The notes beneath the pieces are model-generated. The model saw only the letters and a program-made list of their open reading frames with translations, was not told the origin of the DNA and searched no databases. This document shows, piece after piece, positions 43,267 through 51,469 of a DNA stretch of 64,000 nucleotides. Every line of letters starts with the position of its first letter. Within the stretch, counting starts at the first letter, position 1. The stretch is from assembly GCF_900099775.1 (NCBI RefSeq), contig NZ_FMTM01000012.1, positions 62,001-126,000 on the forward strand, in the 5' to 3' direction. The position numbers and the translations under genes are program-made. Origin of the DNA: Rhizobium mongolense subsp. loessense (GTDB lineage: Bacteria > Pseudomonadota > Alphaproteobacteria > Rhizobiales > Rhizobiaceae).

Positions 43267-43971
43267 TCAGATTAGCCCGGCCCGGATGGCCAGCGCCACC
43301 AGGTGCGGCATCGTATGGATCTTAAAGCGCTTTCTAGCCTCTTCAAGTTTGCTTTTCACCGAATTGTATTTGACGCCTTCGAGAGCGGCAGCTTCTTCCA
43401 TCGTCTTGCCGACCGAGATCCAGTTGAGGTAGGCGGCCTCTTTCGGGTCGAGCCAGGCCGGATCCTGTGCGTCCGGTGTGAGGGGCAGCATCGACATGCG
43501 GGTGTGGAGCTGCCCGACAGCTGCCGCCGCCGCGACAGGATCGATATCGCGTTCGAGGTCAATTGAAGATTTGTCTGAAGCGAGCGTGAACATGGAAGTC
43601 GATCCATTGGCCGCTCGAATAGGGACGGTGACGCCGGAGCGGATTCCGAAATCCGCTGCCTGATCGAAGAACGCTTGCTCCTCCTTCGCCAAGCGCCGCC
43701 GTTCATCCTCTCCACTCCACGTAAAGACCCGCTTCAGCGACTTCGCTCGGTTTACGATCGGATCGATGGCTTCGAATTTTCGCTTGAAGTATATCGCTCG
43801 CCATTCGGGGGGGTAGTTTGATGAGGCTATCGTGTGGCCTGGCCGGATGTACAGATAAGCGTAGCCGGAAAATCCCGCTTGTTGGGCGAGATGGGCAAGA
43901 GCATCCTTGAGTACATTCTCGTCGCCCCGAAGCGCAGCGAGGTCGATGAGCTTGTCCAGCCAATGTTGCAT
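43267..43971 (-). CDS. traR: TraR, LuxR-type quorum-sensing activator
   Basis: A 234-residue protein, identical in length to Ti TraR. All residues known to line the acyl-homoserine lactone pocket are present at the same numbers: Tyr53, Trp57, Tyr61, Asp70, Trp85, Gly113 and Thr129. The C-terminal helix-turn-helix (DPKEAAYLNWISVGKTMEEAA, YNSVKSKLEEARKR) spans about 172-234. It should bind 3-oxo-octanoyl-HSL or a close relative and activate the tra boxes. The synthase gene traI is not in the window. A palindrome upstream at 44040-44060 may carry the control of traR itself. Confidence 0.95.
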   Translation of the reverse strand: MQHWLDKLIDLAALRGDENVLKDALAHLAQQAGFSGYAYLYIRPGHTIASSNYPPEWRAIYFKRKFEAIDPIVNRAKSLKRVFTWSGEDERRRLAKEEQAFFDQAADFGIRSGVTVPIRAANGSTSMFTLASDKSSIDLERDIDPVAAAAAVGQLHTRMSMLPLTPDAQDPAWLDPKEAAYLNWISVGKTMEEAAALEGVKYNSVKSKLEEARKRFKIHTMPHLVALAIRAGLI

Positions 43972-44039
43972 ATTTTACTCCGTAATTGTCAGGTGGGACA
44001 AGTCACGAGGGGCTCCTCACTGAAGGGCATTTAATCTTA

Positions 44040-44060
44040 TATGCAACCCGAGATTGCATA
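44040..44060. promoter_or_regulatory. Dyad upstream of traR
   Basis: TATGCAA and TTGCATA are perfect inverted arms separated by seven bases, centred 79 bp before the traR start. The form suits a regulator dimer, for example a LysR-type activator or the adjacent ArsR-type protein. Function inferred from position only. Confidence 0.45.
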
Positions 44061-44078
44061 ATGCGATTTATGGAACGT

Positions 44079-44432
44079 CTATGCCTGGGGAAGATTTCGC
44101 GTGTAGACCGCGTCCAGCGCCGTCAGAAGGTCTCGCATCCAATCGTGTTGAAGCGAATAAAAGTGTTTTTGCGCGTCACGCCGCGTCGCAATTATCCCGG
44201 CCTCCCGCAACTTAGCCAGATGTTGCGACAGTGCAGATTGGCTTATACCGATCTCCGACACCAGCTCTCCGACAAACATCTCGCCTCTCGACGCCAAGAG
44301 ATAAATCGTTCGCAGCCGAGTCTCATTGGCCAAGTTGGAGAGAAGCTTGGCGCTATTTTTCAATCGCGCTCGGAAATCGTTGTCGATACTCGCATCGACG
44401 TTCTTACTCGAATTCAAGTCTGAGATTTCCAT
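44079..44432 (-). CDS. ArsR-family transcriptional regulator
   Basis: A 117-residue protein with a winged helix: LSNLANETRLRTIYLLASRGEMF, VGELVSEIGISQSALSQHLAKL and REAGIIATRRDAQKHFYSL. It lacks the metal-binding CxC of ArsR/SmtB in the alpha-3 region, so it is more like the non-metal NolR/BigR type group. It lies upstream of traR on the same strand (107 bp gap) and may influence it. The ATG at 44432 has GGTGAG upstream; a TTG at 44450 would add six residues. A decayed copy of its DNA lies at 44566-44665. Confidence 0.85.
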   Translation of the reverse strand: MEISDLNSSKNVDASIDNDFRARLKNSAKLLSNLANETRLRTIYLLASRGEMFVGELVSEIGISQSALSQHLAKLREAGIIATRRDAQKHFYSLQHDWMRDLLTALDAVYTRNLPQA

Positions 44433-44565
44433 ATAACCACTCACCCCCAAATCGTTGAGAATCTATAGCCATATGCGGCCGGGCTGCGGTGTCTAATCGG
44501 TTAAACGGCACTATTTAGACAGTCCTGCGAAGCGATGGATTCCGTATTCGAACACAATTTCTCGA

Positions 44566-44665
44566 GCTTGCGACAGCGTGGATTGGCTTATGCTAATCAC
44601 CCAACAACCATCTCGCCTCTAAAAAAGCTGGCAGATAAAATCGTTCGGAGTGGCGTCTCATTCGC
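44566..44665 (-). pseudogene. Decayed duplicate fragment of the ArsR-type gene
   Basis: The + strand segments TTGCGACAG, ATTGGCTTAT, CATCTCGCCTCT, AGATAAAATCGTTCG and GTCTCATT occur in the same order as in the ArsR gene at about 44218-44332, separated by substitutions and indels. No open frame remains. It is read as a degenerate second copy of the helix-turn-helix region. Confidence 0.55.
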
Positions 44666-44829
44666 GAGAGCGGAGATAAGCTCAGCGCCGCCTTTTGTGG
44701 GCCTCAAAAAATCTTATTGCTGTTTGCACCCGGTTGCAAGACGAACGATGACCTAGGATAAGGCCTGTAAGTGCTGTTACTCGGAACGACGGACCGTTCT
44801 GATGCAAATGTAGTGGAAGTCGGCCGGAG

Positions 44830-45120
44830 TTAGTTGATCCCGCCTATAATGAAGGACCGATAATCCGCCCCGAGGAAACGGTGCTTCACGGCAGCCTGGT
44901 ATTCGGAACTGTCATAGAAGGCGCGGGCCGCCTCCATGGAGGGAAAGCTGACCATTACTACGCCTTCAGGAGCAGCACCTTCGAGGACATCCTGAGGGCC
45001 GTGGACGGCGAGTACGGTTCCTCCAGATTTCCCTAACAGAGGTCTTAACAGTTCGACATATGTCTGCATTTCAGATGCGTCGCGGGTCCGCTCTTGAATG
45101 AAAATGGCATAAGCAATCAT
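44830..45120 (-). CDS. DUF1330 domain protein
   Basis: A 96-residue dimeric alpha-beta barrel (ferredoxin-like) protein: MIAYAIFIQERTRDASEMQ, LAVHGPQDVLEGAAPEGVVMV, FPSMEAARAFYDSSEYQAAV. DUF1330 is a widespread small family without a settled reaction, sometimes linked to oxidative or secondary metabolism. GGAG lies before the ATG. Directly upstream (45122-45442, minus) is an open frame that ends one base before this gene and may be a gene remnant. Confidence 0.85.
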   Translation of the reverse strand: MIAYAIFIQERTRDASEMQTYVELLRPLLGKSGGTVLAVHGPQDVLEGAAPEGVVMVSFPSMEAARAFYDSSEYQAAVKHRFLGADYRSFIIGGIN

Positions 45121-45438
45121 GCTATAAATCTCCTTTAGAGCTCAAGGCCAAGTCGGGTGCGATGACGACCTTGAGACGTTTCTGTTCGAAGCCCAAGACA
45201 ATGCCGACAGCGTGCGGATTTGGAGCGACGCCAGCCGTCGTTGGGCGATGAGCGGAAGGCGGATTGGGACTTAGAGCACTATCGCCCTCTTCCGTCATAT
45301 CCGCCTTCCGCGACGACATCAGGTGGTCCCGACGGCCAGTGAAAGAGCAAGAAGACCGTCCTGGCTGCGGACAGTTCCGCTGCGGCCGCCAATCGCGGTA
45401 ACTTTGTGCTGTAGAATGTGCTGATCGCACTGATCCTG
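45121..45438. other. Spacer with a possible gene remnant
   Basis: A minus-strand frame here ends HAVGIVLGFEQKRLKVVIAPD just before the DUF1330 start, as if it were the C-terminus of a lost gene coupled to it. The N-terminal part has no protein-like character. No gene called. Confidence 0.3.
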
Positions 45439-46317
45439 TCAAAGCATGCTCGACATGCCGAACGCGATGAGCATGTCGTTTTGGATCGGGCTCACGGCCT
45501 CGTTCAGTCGTTGGACACCGAAGTCCATGCCTTCTGGCATCACCACTGTCCGCAAAGGACGTCGCTCCGTGGCCTCAACAAGTTGCGCGATCGCGTCGGC
45601 CACCCGTTGGGGTCGCGGGGGATTGGCCTCGTCGTGTCCGGCGTTGGCGTTGGACTTGATCTGACCCGGGATTGCCGCGACTTCGCCGTAGGCTGCAAGC
45701 ACGGAATGATCGGACGGCTCCGGGCTCGACGAGATGAGGTTGCTCGGAAATGGCCCTGGCTCGACGATCACGGAGTCGATTCCGAAGCCCTTTAGTTCAT
45801 ATCGATAGGCTTCGGCAAGCCCCTCAAGCGCGAACTTGCTCGCGGAGTAGGTGCCGAAGAACGGAAAGACCACTCGCCCCATCAGGGATGTCACATGAAC
45901 GAGCAGCCCGCTGCCGGCGGCTCGCATATGCGGCAGAACGGCGCGGTCGGCCCGCACCGCGCCAAAGAAATTGACCGCAAAGAGCCGTTCGACATCTGCC
46001 ACAGTGTAGGCTTCCGTGATCCCGACGGGCATCAGACCGGCATTGTTGACGAGAGCGTCGATTTTTCCGTGCTGCTTGATAACTACGTCGATTGTGGAAT
46101 TGACAGAGGCTTCGTTGGAGACATCCATTTCAAGGACTTGCAACTCATGTCCTTCAGCTTTCACCGCGTCGATAAGTTCCTTTCGGACTGTTGCATTTCT
46201 TCCTTCGATGTCACGCATGGTCGCAACCACCGTATGACCCCGCCTCGCGAGTTCCTGCACCGTGAGATTTCCAAAACCACTGCTCGCGCCGGTTACAACA
46301 ACGACTTTTCCGCTCAT
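45439..46317 (-). CDS. Short-chain dehydrogenase/reductase
   Basis: A 292-residue SDR: MSGKVVVVTGASSGFGNLTV (TGxxxGxG cofactor motif), LVNNAGLMPVG (NNAG), the catalytic Ser in VHVTSLMGRV and YSASKFALEGL (YxxxK). NAD(P)H-dependent; substrate unknown. AAAGG precedes ATG 46317. It is divergent from a TetR-type gene 122 bp away whose operator-like palindromes lie between them, so this SDR is probably its target. A remnant of a second copy of this gene type is at 59778. Confidence 0.9.
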   Translation of the reverse strand: MSGKVVVVTGASSGFGNLTVQELARRGHTVVATMRDIEGRNATVRKELIDAVKAEGHELQVLEMDVSNEASVNSTIDVVIKQHGKIDALVNNAGLMPVGITEAYTVADVERLFAVNFFGAVRADRAVLPHMRAAGSGLLVHVTSLMGRVVFPFFGTYSASKFALEGLAEAYRYELKGFGIDSVIVEPGPFPSNLISSSPEPSDHSVLAAYGEVAAIPGQIKSNANAGHDEANPPRPQRVADAIAQLVEATERRPLRTVVMPEGMDFGVQRLNEAVSPIQNDMLIAFGMSSML

Positions 46318-46358
46318 CTCGAGACCTTTCTTTGAAATCCAATGGGCGCGAATATCAA

Positions 46359-46411
46359 TAGACAGACCTGTATGTATTTGCAATCCCAAAATTTACAGAA
46401 TAGTCTGTCTA
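46359..46411. promoter_or_regulatory. Operator-like inverted repeats between the SDR and tetR genes
   Basis: TAGACAGAC (46359-46367) and GTCTGTCTA (46403-46411) are perfect inverted arms. Each overlaps its own small palindrome: ACAGACCTGT (46362-46371) and ACAGA-ATAG-TCTGT (46395-46408). They are probable binding sites for the TetR-type repressor. A similar ACAGGCCTGT is found before the SDR remnant at 59699. Confidence 0.6.
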
Positions 46412-46439
46412 CACGAACGAAGAATTTGGGGTTTGGAAA

Positions 46440-47075
46440 ATGCGATCGCGCAGCGCGCTTGAAATTTTGGATGTGGAGGCACAACCGCTTAACGCCCTCG
46501 CCCCGCGAGAACGTATATTAAAGACGGCATCGGACCTGTTTTACCGGTTCAGCATTCACTCTGTCGGGATCGATCGCATCATCGCCGAAAGCGGGGTGGC
46601 CAAGATGACGTTCTACAAACACTTTCCGTCGAAGGCCAACCTGATCGCCACCTATTTACGTTACAAAAGTGATATCTGGTTTCAGATGCTCGCAGCCGCG
46701 ACTGAAAGAACCGGACTATCGCCGCTGGAGCGCATCCTCGCTATTTTTGACGCGCTAGACGAACCATTCCGTTCGCCCTCTTTCCGTGGTTGTCCGTTCG
46801 TGAAAGGGCTGGCCGAATTCGGACCGGAGGCTAACTCCCCTGACGTACAGGCGACCATAGCCTTCTATTTTAAGGGCTTGCATGAATTTGTTGCCTCACT
46901 CATCGAGCCCCTGGCACTGAGAGACCCCGAAAAAGCCGTGATCCAGATCCTGTCGCTCATCCAGGGCTCGATTGTGATGGCACAATCGACGCCCGCTCCT
47001 GGACTTGTTAAGACAATTCGCGATGCAGCCAAAGTGTTACTCGAGGATGCGTTGATCTCGTCGTCTGAAACCTGA
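46440..47075 (+). CDS. TetR/AcrR-family regulator
   Basis: A 211-residue protein. The DNA-binding part is ILKTASDLFYRFSIHSVGIDR with IIAESGVAKMTFYKHFPSKAN (residues 26-68); the C-terminal ligand domain includes GCPFVKGLAEF and IQGSIVMAQSTP. Divergent from the SDR gene and likely to repress it and itself at the palindromes between them. The last 333 bp of this region (46754-47086) recur at 60395-60727. A GC hairpin at 47086-47107 follows the stop. Confidence 0.88.
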   Translation: MRSRSALEILDVEAQPLNALAPRERILKTASDLFYRFSIHSVGIDRIIAESGVAKMTFYKHFPSKANLIATYLRYKSDIWFQMLAAATERTGLSPLERILAIFDALDEPFRSPSFRGCPFVKGLAEFGPEANSPDVQATIAFYFKGLHEFVASLIEPLALRDPEKAVIQILSLIQGSIVMAQSTPAPGLVKTIRDAAKVLLEDALISSSET

Positions 47076-47086
47076 AGTTCGTGAGG
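46754..47086 (+). repeat. 333-bp direct repeat, left copy
   Basis: Covers the 3' half of the tetR gene and 11 bp beyond. It aligns without gaps to 60395-60727 with only scattered base changes (I see roughly 20). The two copies enclose the whole fructan locus. Confidence 0.85.
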
Positions 47087-47107
47087 TGGCGGGGACGGCC
47101 CCGCCAC
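47086..47107 (+). terminator. GC hairpin after tetR
   Basis: GTGGCGGGG pairs perfectly with CCCCGCCAC around ACGG, 11 bp after the stop. No T-run follows, so termination strength is doubtful. From here to 47415 no gene is seen; 47262-47305 resembles 60780-60822 (TTCCA, GGGGCGCTCGACGCG), an extension of the repeat. Confidence 0.4.
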
Positions 47108-47415
47108 AAGCGCAGATCTGAGCTAGTGCTATCGATTTCAATCACCTCTTCTCCGGGAACGTAGAGACGGTTCCGAATCTGCAACGCCATCGCCGTATCG
47201 TTTCTTAAGATACGATAGTCCCCGAACCGTTAAGCTGCAGACAGCGTGACATCGCCACTTCGTCTCATGTTATCGATTCCAGCGGGGCGCTCGACGCGGC
47301 GAGCCCATTGTCCGCATTTTTTAAAAGCGCCCGTCCGTCTGTAAGTGTGGGCCCGCGTCAAACCATTGTTGCCGACACTCAGAGTCATTGACGCGATGCG
47401 TCGAGGAACAAGGCA

Positions 47416-47466
47416 TGACAACGTCGACATTTCCCGTTGACAACGTTGTCAGGCGGAGATTATGTT
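47416..47466 (+). promoter_or_regulatory. Promoter and paired operators for the first GH91 gene
   Basis: Two operator sites 22 bp apart: TGACAACGTCGACA (47416-47429) and the perfect palindrome TGACAACGTTGTCA (47438-47451). The second overlaps a -35 TTGACA (47437-47442), with TATGTT 18 bp later as -10. Same design as at 51470-51542; likely sites for the LacI-type regulator. Confidence 0.65.
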
Positions 47467-47515
47467 CGCGCCGAGATGGAAGCCTTAATGCGAATGCAAC
47501 GAGCCGAATGGGAGA

Positions 47516-47722
47516 AATCGAGGACAAAAAAGCTTTTTGCCAGCACTCGCGCTTCCATTGATGGTCGCGTGAGCCAACGCTGAAACCATCGATATTTTCC
47601 TGGAAGGGGGCGGCGCCCACGTTCCCGCCCGGAGCAACTTTCGCCTCCGTGATTTGGCCCCGCGCCTCGATAGGCGCGGAAAATTGAACTTCTTCGATCC
47701 GCAAACCCGAAGCTATTGGTAG
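47516..47722 (+). pseudogene. Fused remnants of a sugar ABC transporter operon (binding protein 5' end joined to ATPase 3' end)
   Basis: 47516-47617 aligns with the start of the intact binding-protein gene at 51590 (AAATCGAGGACAAAAAAGCT, then GATGGTCGCG, CTGAAACCATC, GGGGGCGGCG) but its ATG and frame are lost. Then 47681-47722 reads KLNFFDPQTRSYW and stop, matching the C-terminus of the ABC ATPase (ELHFFEPATRTSIW). So the segment is a deletion scar of a former copy of the transporter operon, leaving the downstream GH91 gene attached to its promoter. Confidence 0.65.
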
Positions 47723-47744
47723 GCAATTAATGGAGCGACCGCAC

Positions 47745-48950
47745 ATGACCAGCCCGCATTCATCGACCTACGATGTAACGAAGTTTCATGGCTCGGTGCC
47801 TGCCTCGCAGGACATTGGGAAAGTCATCAACGAGATCATCGCGGACATCAAGGCTCATCAGACCAGCCAGACCGCGAAACCCGGTGGTGACATTCTCATA
47901 CCGGTTGGTGACTATGATCTGCTGACTCAGGTCGTTATCGACATTTCCTACTTGACGATCCGAGGCGAAGGCCATGGGTTCACCTCACTCAGCATTCGCG
48001 ACAACACGCCCGATACTTCCAACTGGCGGGAAACCGTGGCCGGCGGTAGTCATGTCAAGGTCAAGTTGGCCGGCACTCCGGCGATCGTTACGCGCCGCAA
48101 CGGTGTTCAACCGCGTCTCGCCAGTCTCGAATTCCGCGACTTCTGCATGGACGGACTGCATTTCAGCGGCGACGGCAACAGCTATATCAACGGCAAGACC
48201 GGCATTTACGTGGAGGGCGATTGCGATTCCTTCGTCGTGCGAGGCATGGGCTTTGTGTACCTTGAGCGAGCACTCGCGATGGAGGGCGCAGATGCTACGA
48301 CGGTAGATGGAAACTTTATCGCGGAGTGCGGCAGTTGCGTGGAATTACTTGAGGCCTCTCAATCCTGCAAGGTGACGAATAATCTGGTCGGTGCCGGCTA
48401 CAACGGCAAATCCATCGCGGCGACCGGCGCCGATGGGCTGCTGATCGCGGCGAACAATGTTTTTCCGCGCGGCGGCAGTCTGATCGAACTGACCAACAGC
48501 GCACGATGCAGTGTCACCGCAAACCGCTTTGCCGGCTTCTATCCCGGCTTAATCAGGCTCATCGGAACGAATGAAACGCTTGTCGCTGCCAACTTGATCC
48601 GCAGGCAGAACGAAACCTATCCTCCATTTCAGGGATACAACAACAGACTCCCGGAAACATACGGAATCCTTCGCATCGAGGGCGACAACAACAAGATCTC
48701 AAACAACCACTTTCTGGTCGATCCTCAGGGCTACACCTCGGATGATGGGCCGATTGTCGTCATCAATGCGGAGTCCGGCGTCTTTAATTGGATCAGCGAC
48801 AACGCCTTCGTTCTCGCGGCGATTCCCGATCTCCAATACATCGCCGTCCGTCTCGGTGCCGCTCTGACGCAGAGCAAGGTAATCTACAGCGGCTCCAGTG
48901 CGCAAATCTCCGATCTCGGAACTTTGAATGCCATCGTTCCCAACCCCTGA
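47745..48950 (+). CDS. GH91 family protein (inulin fructotransferase / difructose-anhydride hydrolase type), first copy
   Basis: A predicted 401-residue right-handed beta-helix protein. Family stretches: STYDVTKFHGS, IGKVINEIIADIK, DILIPVGDYDLLTQVVID, INGKTGIYVEGDCDSF, GMGFVYLERAL, NFIAECGSCVEL, NNVFPRGGSLIEL and RFAGFYPGL. Asp183 (in GADAT) and Glu194 (in IAEC) are 11 residues apart, the spacing I recall for the catalytic pair of Bacillus inulin fructotransferase. GH91 members make or open difructose anhydrides. No signal peptide, so it should act inside the cell, which favours hydrolysis of an imported anhydride. GGAG nine bases before ATG 47745; ATG 47730 is the alternative. Confidence 0.85.
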   Translation: MTSPHSSTYDVTKFHGSVPASQDIGKVINEIIADIKAHQTSQTAKPGGDILIPVGDYDLLTQVVIDISYLTIRGEGHGFTSLSIRDNTPDTSNWRETVAGGSHVKVKLAGTPAIVTRRNGVQPRLASLEFRDFCMDGLHFSGDGNSYINGKTGIYVEGDCDSFVVRGMGFVYLERALAMEGADATTVDGNFIAECGSCVELLEASQSCKVTNNLVGAGYNGKSIAATGADGLLIAANNVFPRGGSLIELTNSARCSVTANRFAGFYPGLIRLIGTNETLVAANLIRRQNETYPPFQGYNNRLPETYGILRIEGDNNKISNNHFLVDPQGYTSDDGPIVVINAESGVFNWISDNAFVLAAIPDLQYIAVRLGAALTQSKVIYSGSSAQISDLGTLNAIVPNP

Positions 48951-49256
48951 ACCGTTACCTTGCCCCTGGCAAGGCGCGCCTAGGTTTTGCGACCGCAATA
49001 TCTGACGCCGGCGAGCGAACCGTCGCTCGCCGGCTGCATGGCAAGATCGTCCTGACCGAACGGACTCGCAGCGATACAGTGATCGATGTGGCGCTGGAGA
49101 TCAGACACCGCCCCGATCTCGGTGGAGTTAGCCGCTCGGCATCGAAACGTCCACCAAGCTAAACATGGTATCTGGTGTAATAACCAGATCAGCTCGTGAT
49201 TCTCTTTGTCAATGTCACCGATTTCCCGTCTAGGTGACGGCCCTTGCGGATCGGCT
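48951..49256. other. Spacer with a strong hairpin after the first GH91 gene
   Basis: GCCGGCGAGCG and CGCTCGCCGGC (49007-49034) form an 11-bp perfect stem with a six-base loop, 57 bp after the stop; no T-run follows. The rest, up to the convergent kinase gene, contains no gene I can support. Confidence 0.5.
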
Positions 49257-50198
49257 CTATTTCAGGTGTCCGTTGGGCCCGAGCTCATAGCTCCAGGGCG
49301 GGTTCGCTCCGGCCCGAGAGACCGTCACGGCTGCTGCCTGGGCACCCAGCGTCAAGGCGTCGCGGACGGCGTCTTCGCTCAGGCGCGCGACGTGCGCCTT
49401 GGTCAGCAAGTTGTTGATCTTCAGAGAAGCAAGAACGCCCGCGTCGAACGTGTCGCCCGCGCCAACGGTGTCAACCACCGTCACCTTCTCACCCGGAACG
49501 AATACCTTGCCGTGCGACGTATAGCCATCGGCGCCTTCTGCTCCCTTGGTGATGACGACGAGCTTGGGTCCGCGCTGCAGCCATCTGCCGACCAGTTCGT
49601 CGTGGCTTCCCTCTTCGTCGAACCACTTAAGATCCTCATCAGAGAGCTTGAGTATATCCGACATTGCCACCATGCGCAGCATGCGTGCCTTGTGGGCCTC
49701 CGCATCCTTGATGAAACCGGGGCGGATATTGGGATCGAAGGAGATGACACGCTTTTGGTGTTCTCGCGTCATCAGGGCTTCATAGGTCGAGCCGCACGGC
49801 TCCGGGATTAGACTGATAGCGCCGAAGTGCAGCGCCTCGCAGGAATCGCCGAGCGTCGGTAGGTCAGCTTCCGTGATCATGCGGCCGGCGGTGTTCTCGT
49901 CGAAAAAGGCGTAGGTGGCAGAGCCGTTGGTGAGCTTGACGAATGCCAGCGTCGTGTGAAGATCCGAGGTCGCGCTGGGGCCGAAATCGACATTGCCGGA
50001 TTTCAGCGTGGCGCGCAAGATATCGCCGAACATGTCGCTCGACAGGCCGGTGAATAGCCCCGTGGCAATGCCGAGTCGACCGAGCGCGATGGCGGTGTTG
50101 AAGATCGCGCCGCCGGGATAGGGTGCGAATGCCATCTCTCCGACCGCTGTCTCGCGCGGTAGCATATCGATCAGCGCTTCTCCGCAGCAGATGATCAT
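49257..50198 (-). CDS. PfkB-family sugar kinase (probable fructokinase)
   Basis: A 313-residue PfkB/ribokinase-type protein: MIICCGEALIDMLP at the start, PYPGGAIFNTAIALGRLG (substrate site), DENTAGRMI and the C-terminal anion-hole and catalytic motif VDTVGAGDTFDAG. ATP-dependent phosphorylation of a hexose; fructose is the logical substrate because the neighbouring enzymes release fructose from fructan products. AAGGA seven bases before ATG 50198; the longer frame from 50264 is not supported. It lies downstream of the LacI gene on the same strand, with 206 bp between. Confidence 0.88.
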   Translation of the reverse strand: MIICCGEALIDMLPRETAVGEMAFAPYPGGAIFNTAIALGRLGIATGLFTGLSSDMFGDILRATLKSGNVDFGPSATSDLHTTLAFVKLTNGSATYAFFDENTAGRMITEADLPTLGDSCEALHFGAISLIPEPCGSTYEALMTREHQKRVISFDPNIRPGFIKDAEAHKARMLRMVAMSDILKLSDEDLKWFDEEGSHDELVGRWLQRGPKLVVITKGAEGADGYTSHGKVFVPGEKVTVVDTVGAGDTFDAGVLASLKINNLLTKAHVARLSEDAVRDALTLGAQAAAVTVSRAGANPPWSYELGPNGHLK

Positions 50199-50404
50199 AC
50201 CGGTATCCTTCGATGAATGTTTGCGGTAAGTGATTTTGCACATGAGGCAAGAAACACCGTTCACCCATTGCTGAAGACGGTTTTTCGATGCGTTACGGCG
50301 GATCGCACGCTCGTTTGTTTCCTTGCTAGTTCAATTAGGCAACAACGCCACAGGTTGAACCGATGCCACACCCATACGCGCGAATAGACAAGCCGCATCC
50401 ATTT

Positions 50405-51427
50405 TTATTGTGTTCGACAGACGGAAGCGCGCTCGACCAATTTACAGGGAACGACACGGCTGCTGGGACGAATCATGGCGTCGGAGAGCAAGCCATTCAA
50501 CCACTTCGCTCCTTCGAAGCCGAGATCATAATAAGGTAATGCCGCGGTGGTCAACTCCGGCTTGAGTGCCATGGATACCGTGCGAAAATCGTCAAACCCG
50601 ACGATGCTGAGGTCCTGCGGAATGCGCAGACCCAGTGTCAAGGCTGCAATATAGATCTGGATCGCCATCTCATCGTTGCCGCTCATGATTGCGGTGGGGC
50701 GGTCTTTTTGCTGGAGCAACTCTGTTGCCGCCTCAAAAACATAGTTCTTCTCAGCACCAACCGGCCCTTCCATACCGAGACGGATGGACAGGTCACTCTC
50801 CGAAACGCCGAATTCCCACGTGGTCTGGCGGAATGCGTCAAGGCGCATTTCGGCCCCCAACAAAATCGGGTTGAGCCGTATGTAGCCGATCCTTCGATGG
50901 CCCTTTTCAAGCAGATAGCGCGTAAGATCCTGCGCACCCTGGTAGTCATCAGGTTCGATCGAGGGAAACAATTCGTTCGTTTGAGGCCTGCAATTGATCA
51001 TCACCGTGGGGATGCCGACATTCCCGGTTTCTGGGTCCACGATGCGATGATACATCGTGACGTAAAGAACGCCGTCAATCCGATGGGATTGAAACGTTTT
51101 CCAGATTTCCGCTTCCCGTTCGGAAACGCCGCCGGTGTTTGCCATCAGGATGGTTTTCCCGTTGGCATTTGCCCAATCCTGGATGCCGCGAACGATATCC
51201 ACCGAGTAAGGCGTCGTCGACACATAGTCGGTGATGATGCCAAATGTGTTGGACCGGCTCGAACGGATCTGGCGCGCCGCCATATTTGGCACGTATCCGA
51301 GGTCTCGAATGGCCTTTTCCACCCTCTCCCTGGTTTCCTCCGTCACATACGGTTCGCCATTAATGACGCGAGAAACAGTTTTGTTCGAAACCCCAGCCAC
51401 TTTCGCGACACTGACTATACTGACCAT
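50405..51427 (-). CDS. LacI-family transcriptional regulator of the fructan locus
   Basis: A 340-residue protein. The helix-turn-helix is at the start: SIVSVAKVAGVSNKTVSRVIN with the hinge YVPNMAARQIRSSRSN; the sugar-binding core follows (TFGIITDYVSTTPY, GVLYVTMYHR, GHRRIGYIRL, PTAIMSGNDEMAIQ, LSIVGFDDF). The ATG at 51427 is set by the family N-terminus and AAGGAG nine bases upstream; a frame to 51484 is not protein-like. It is divergent from the transporter operon, and the phased operators in between are its likely targets. Inducer probably a fructan-derived sugar. Confidence 0.92.
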   Translation of the reverse strand: MVSIVSVAKVAGVSNKTVSRVINGEPYVTEETRERVEKAIRDLGYVPNMAARQIRSSRSNTFGIITDYVSTTPYSVDIVRGIQDWANANGKTILMANTGGVSEREAEIWKTFQSHRIDGVLYVTMYHRIVDPETGNVGIPTVMINCRPQTNELFPSIEPDDYQGAQDLTRYLLEKGHRRIGYIRLNPILLGAEMRLDAFRQTTWEFGVSESDLSIRLGMEGPVGAEKNYVFEAATELLQQKDRPTAIMSGNDEMAIQIYIAALTLGLRIPQDLSIVGFDDFRTVSMALKPELTTAALPYYDLGFEGAKWLNGLLSDAMIRPSSRVVPCKLVERASVCRTQ

Positions 51428-51469
51428 GCCCACCAATCTCCTTATGATATTTGTTGTAAACCAGACGCA

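Noticed and set aside
44535..44756. Plus-strand 73-codon frame as a gene
   Set aside because: Its DNA is the reverse strand of a decayed ArsR-type copy, so the frame is accidental.
47076..47415. A gene between tetR and the first GH91 promoter
   Set aside because: Only short frames without ribosome sites; the sequence is explained by the repeat extension and a hairpin.
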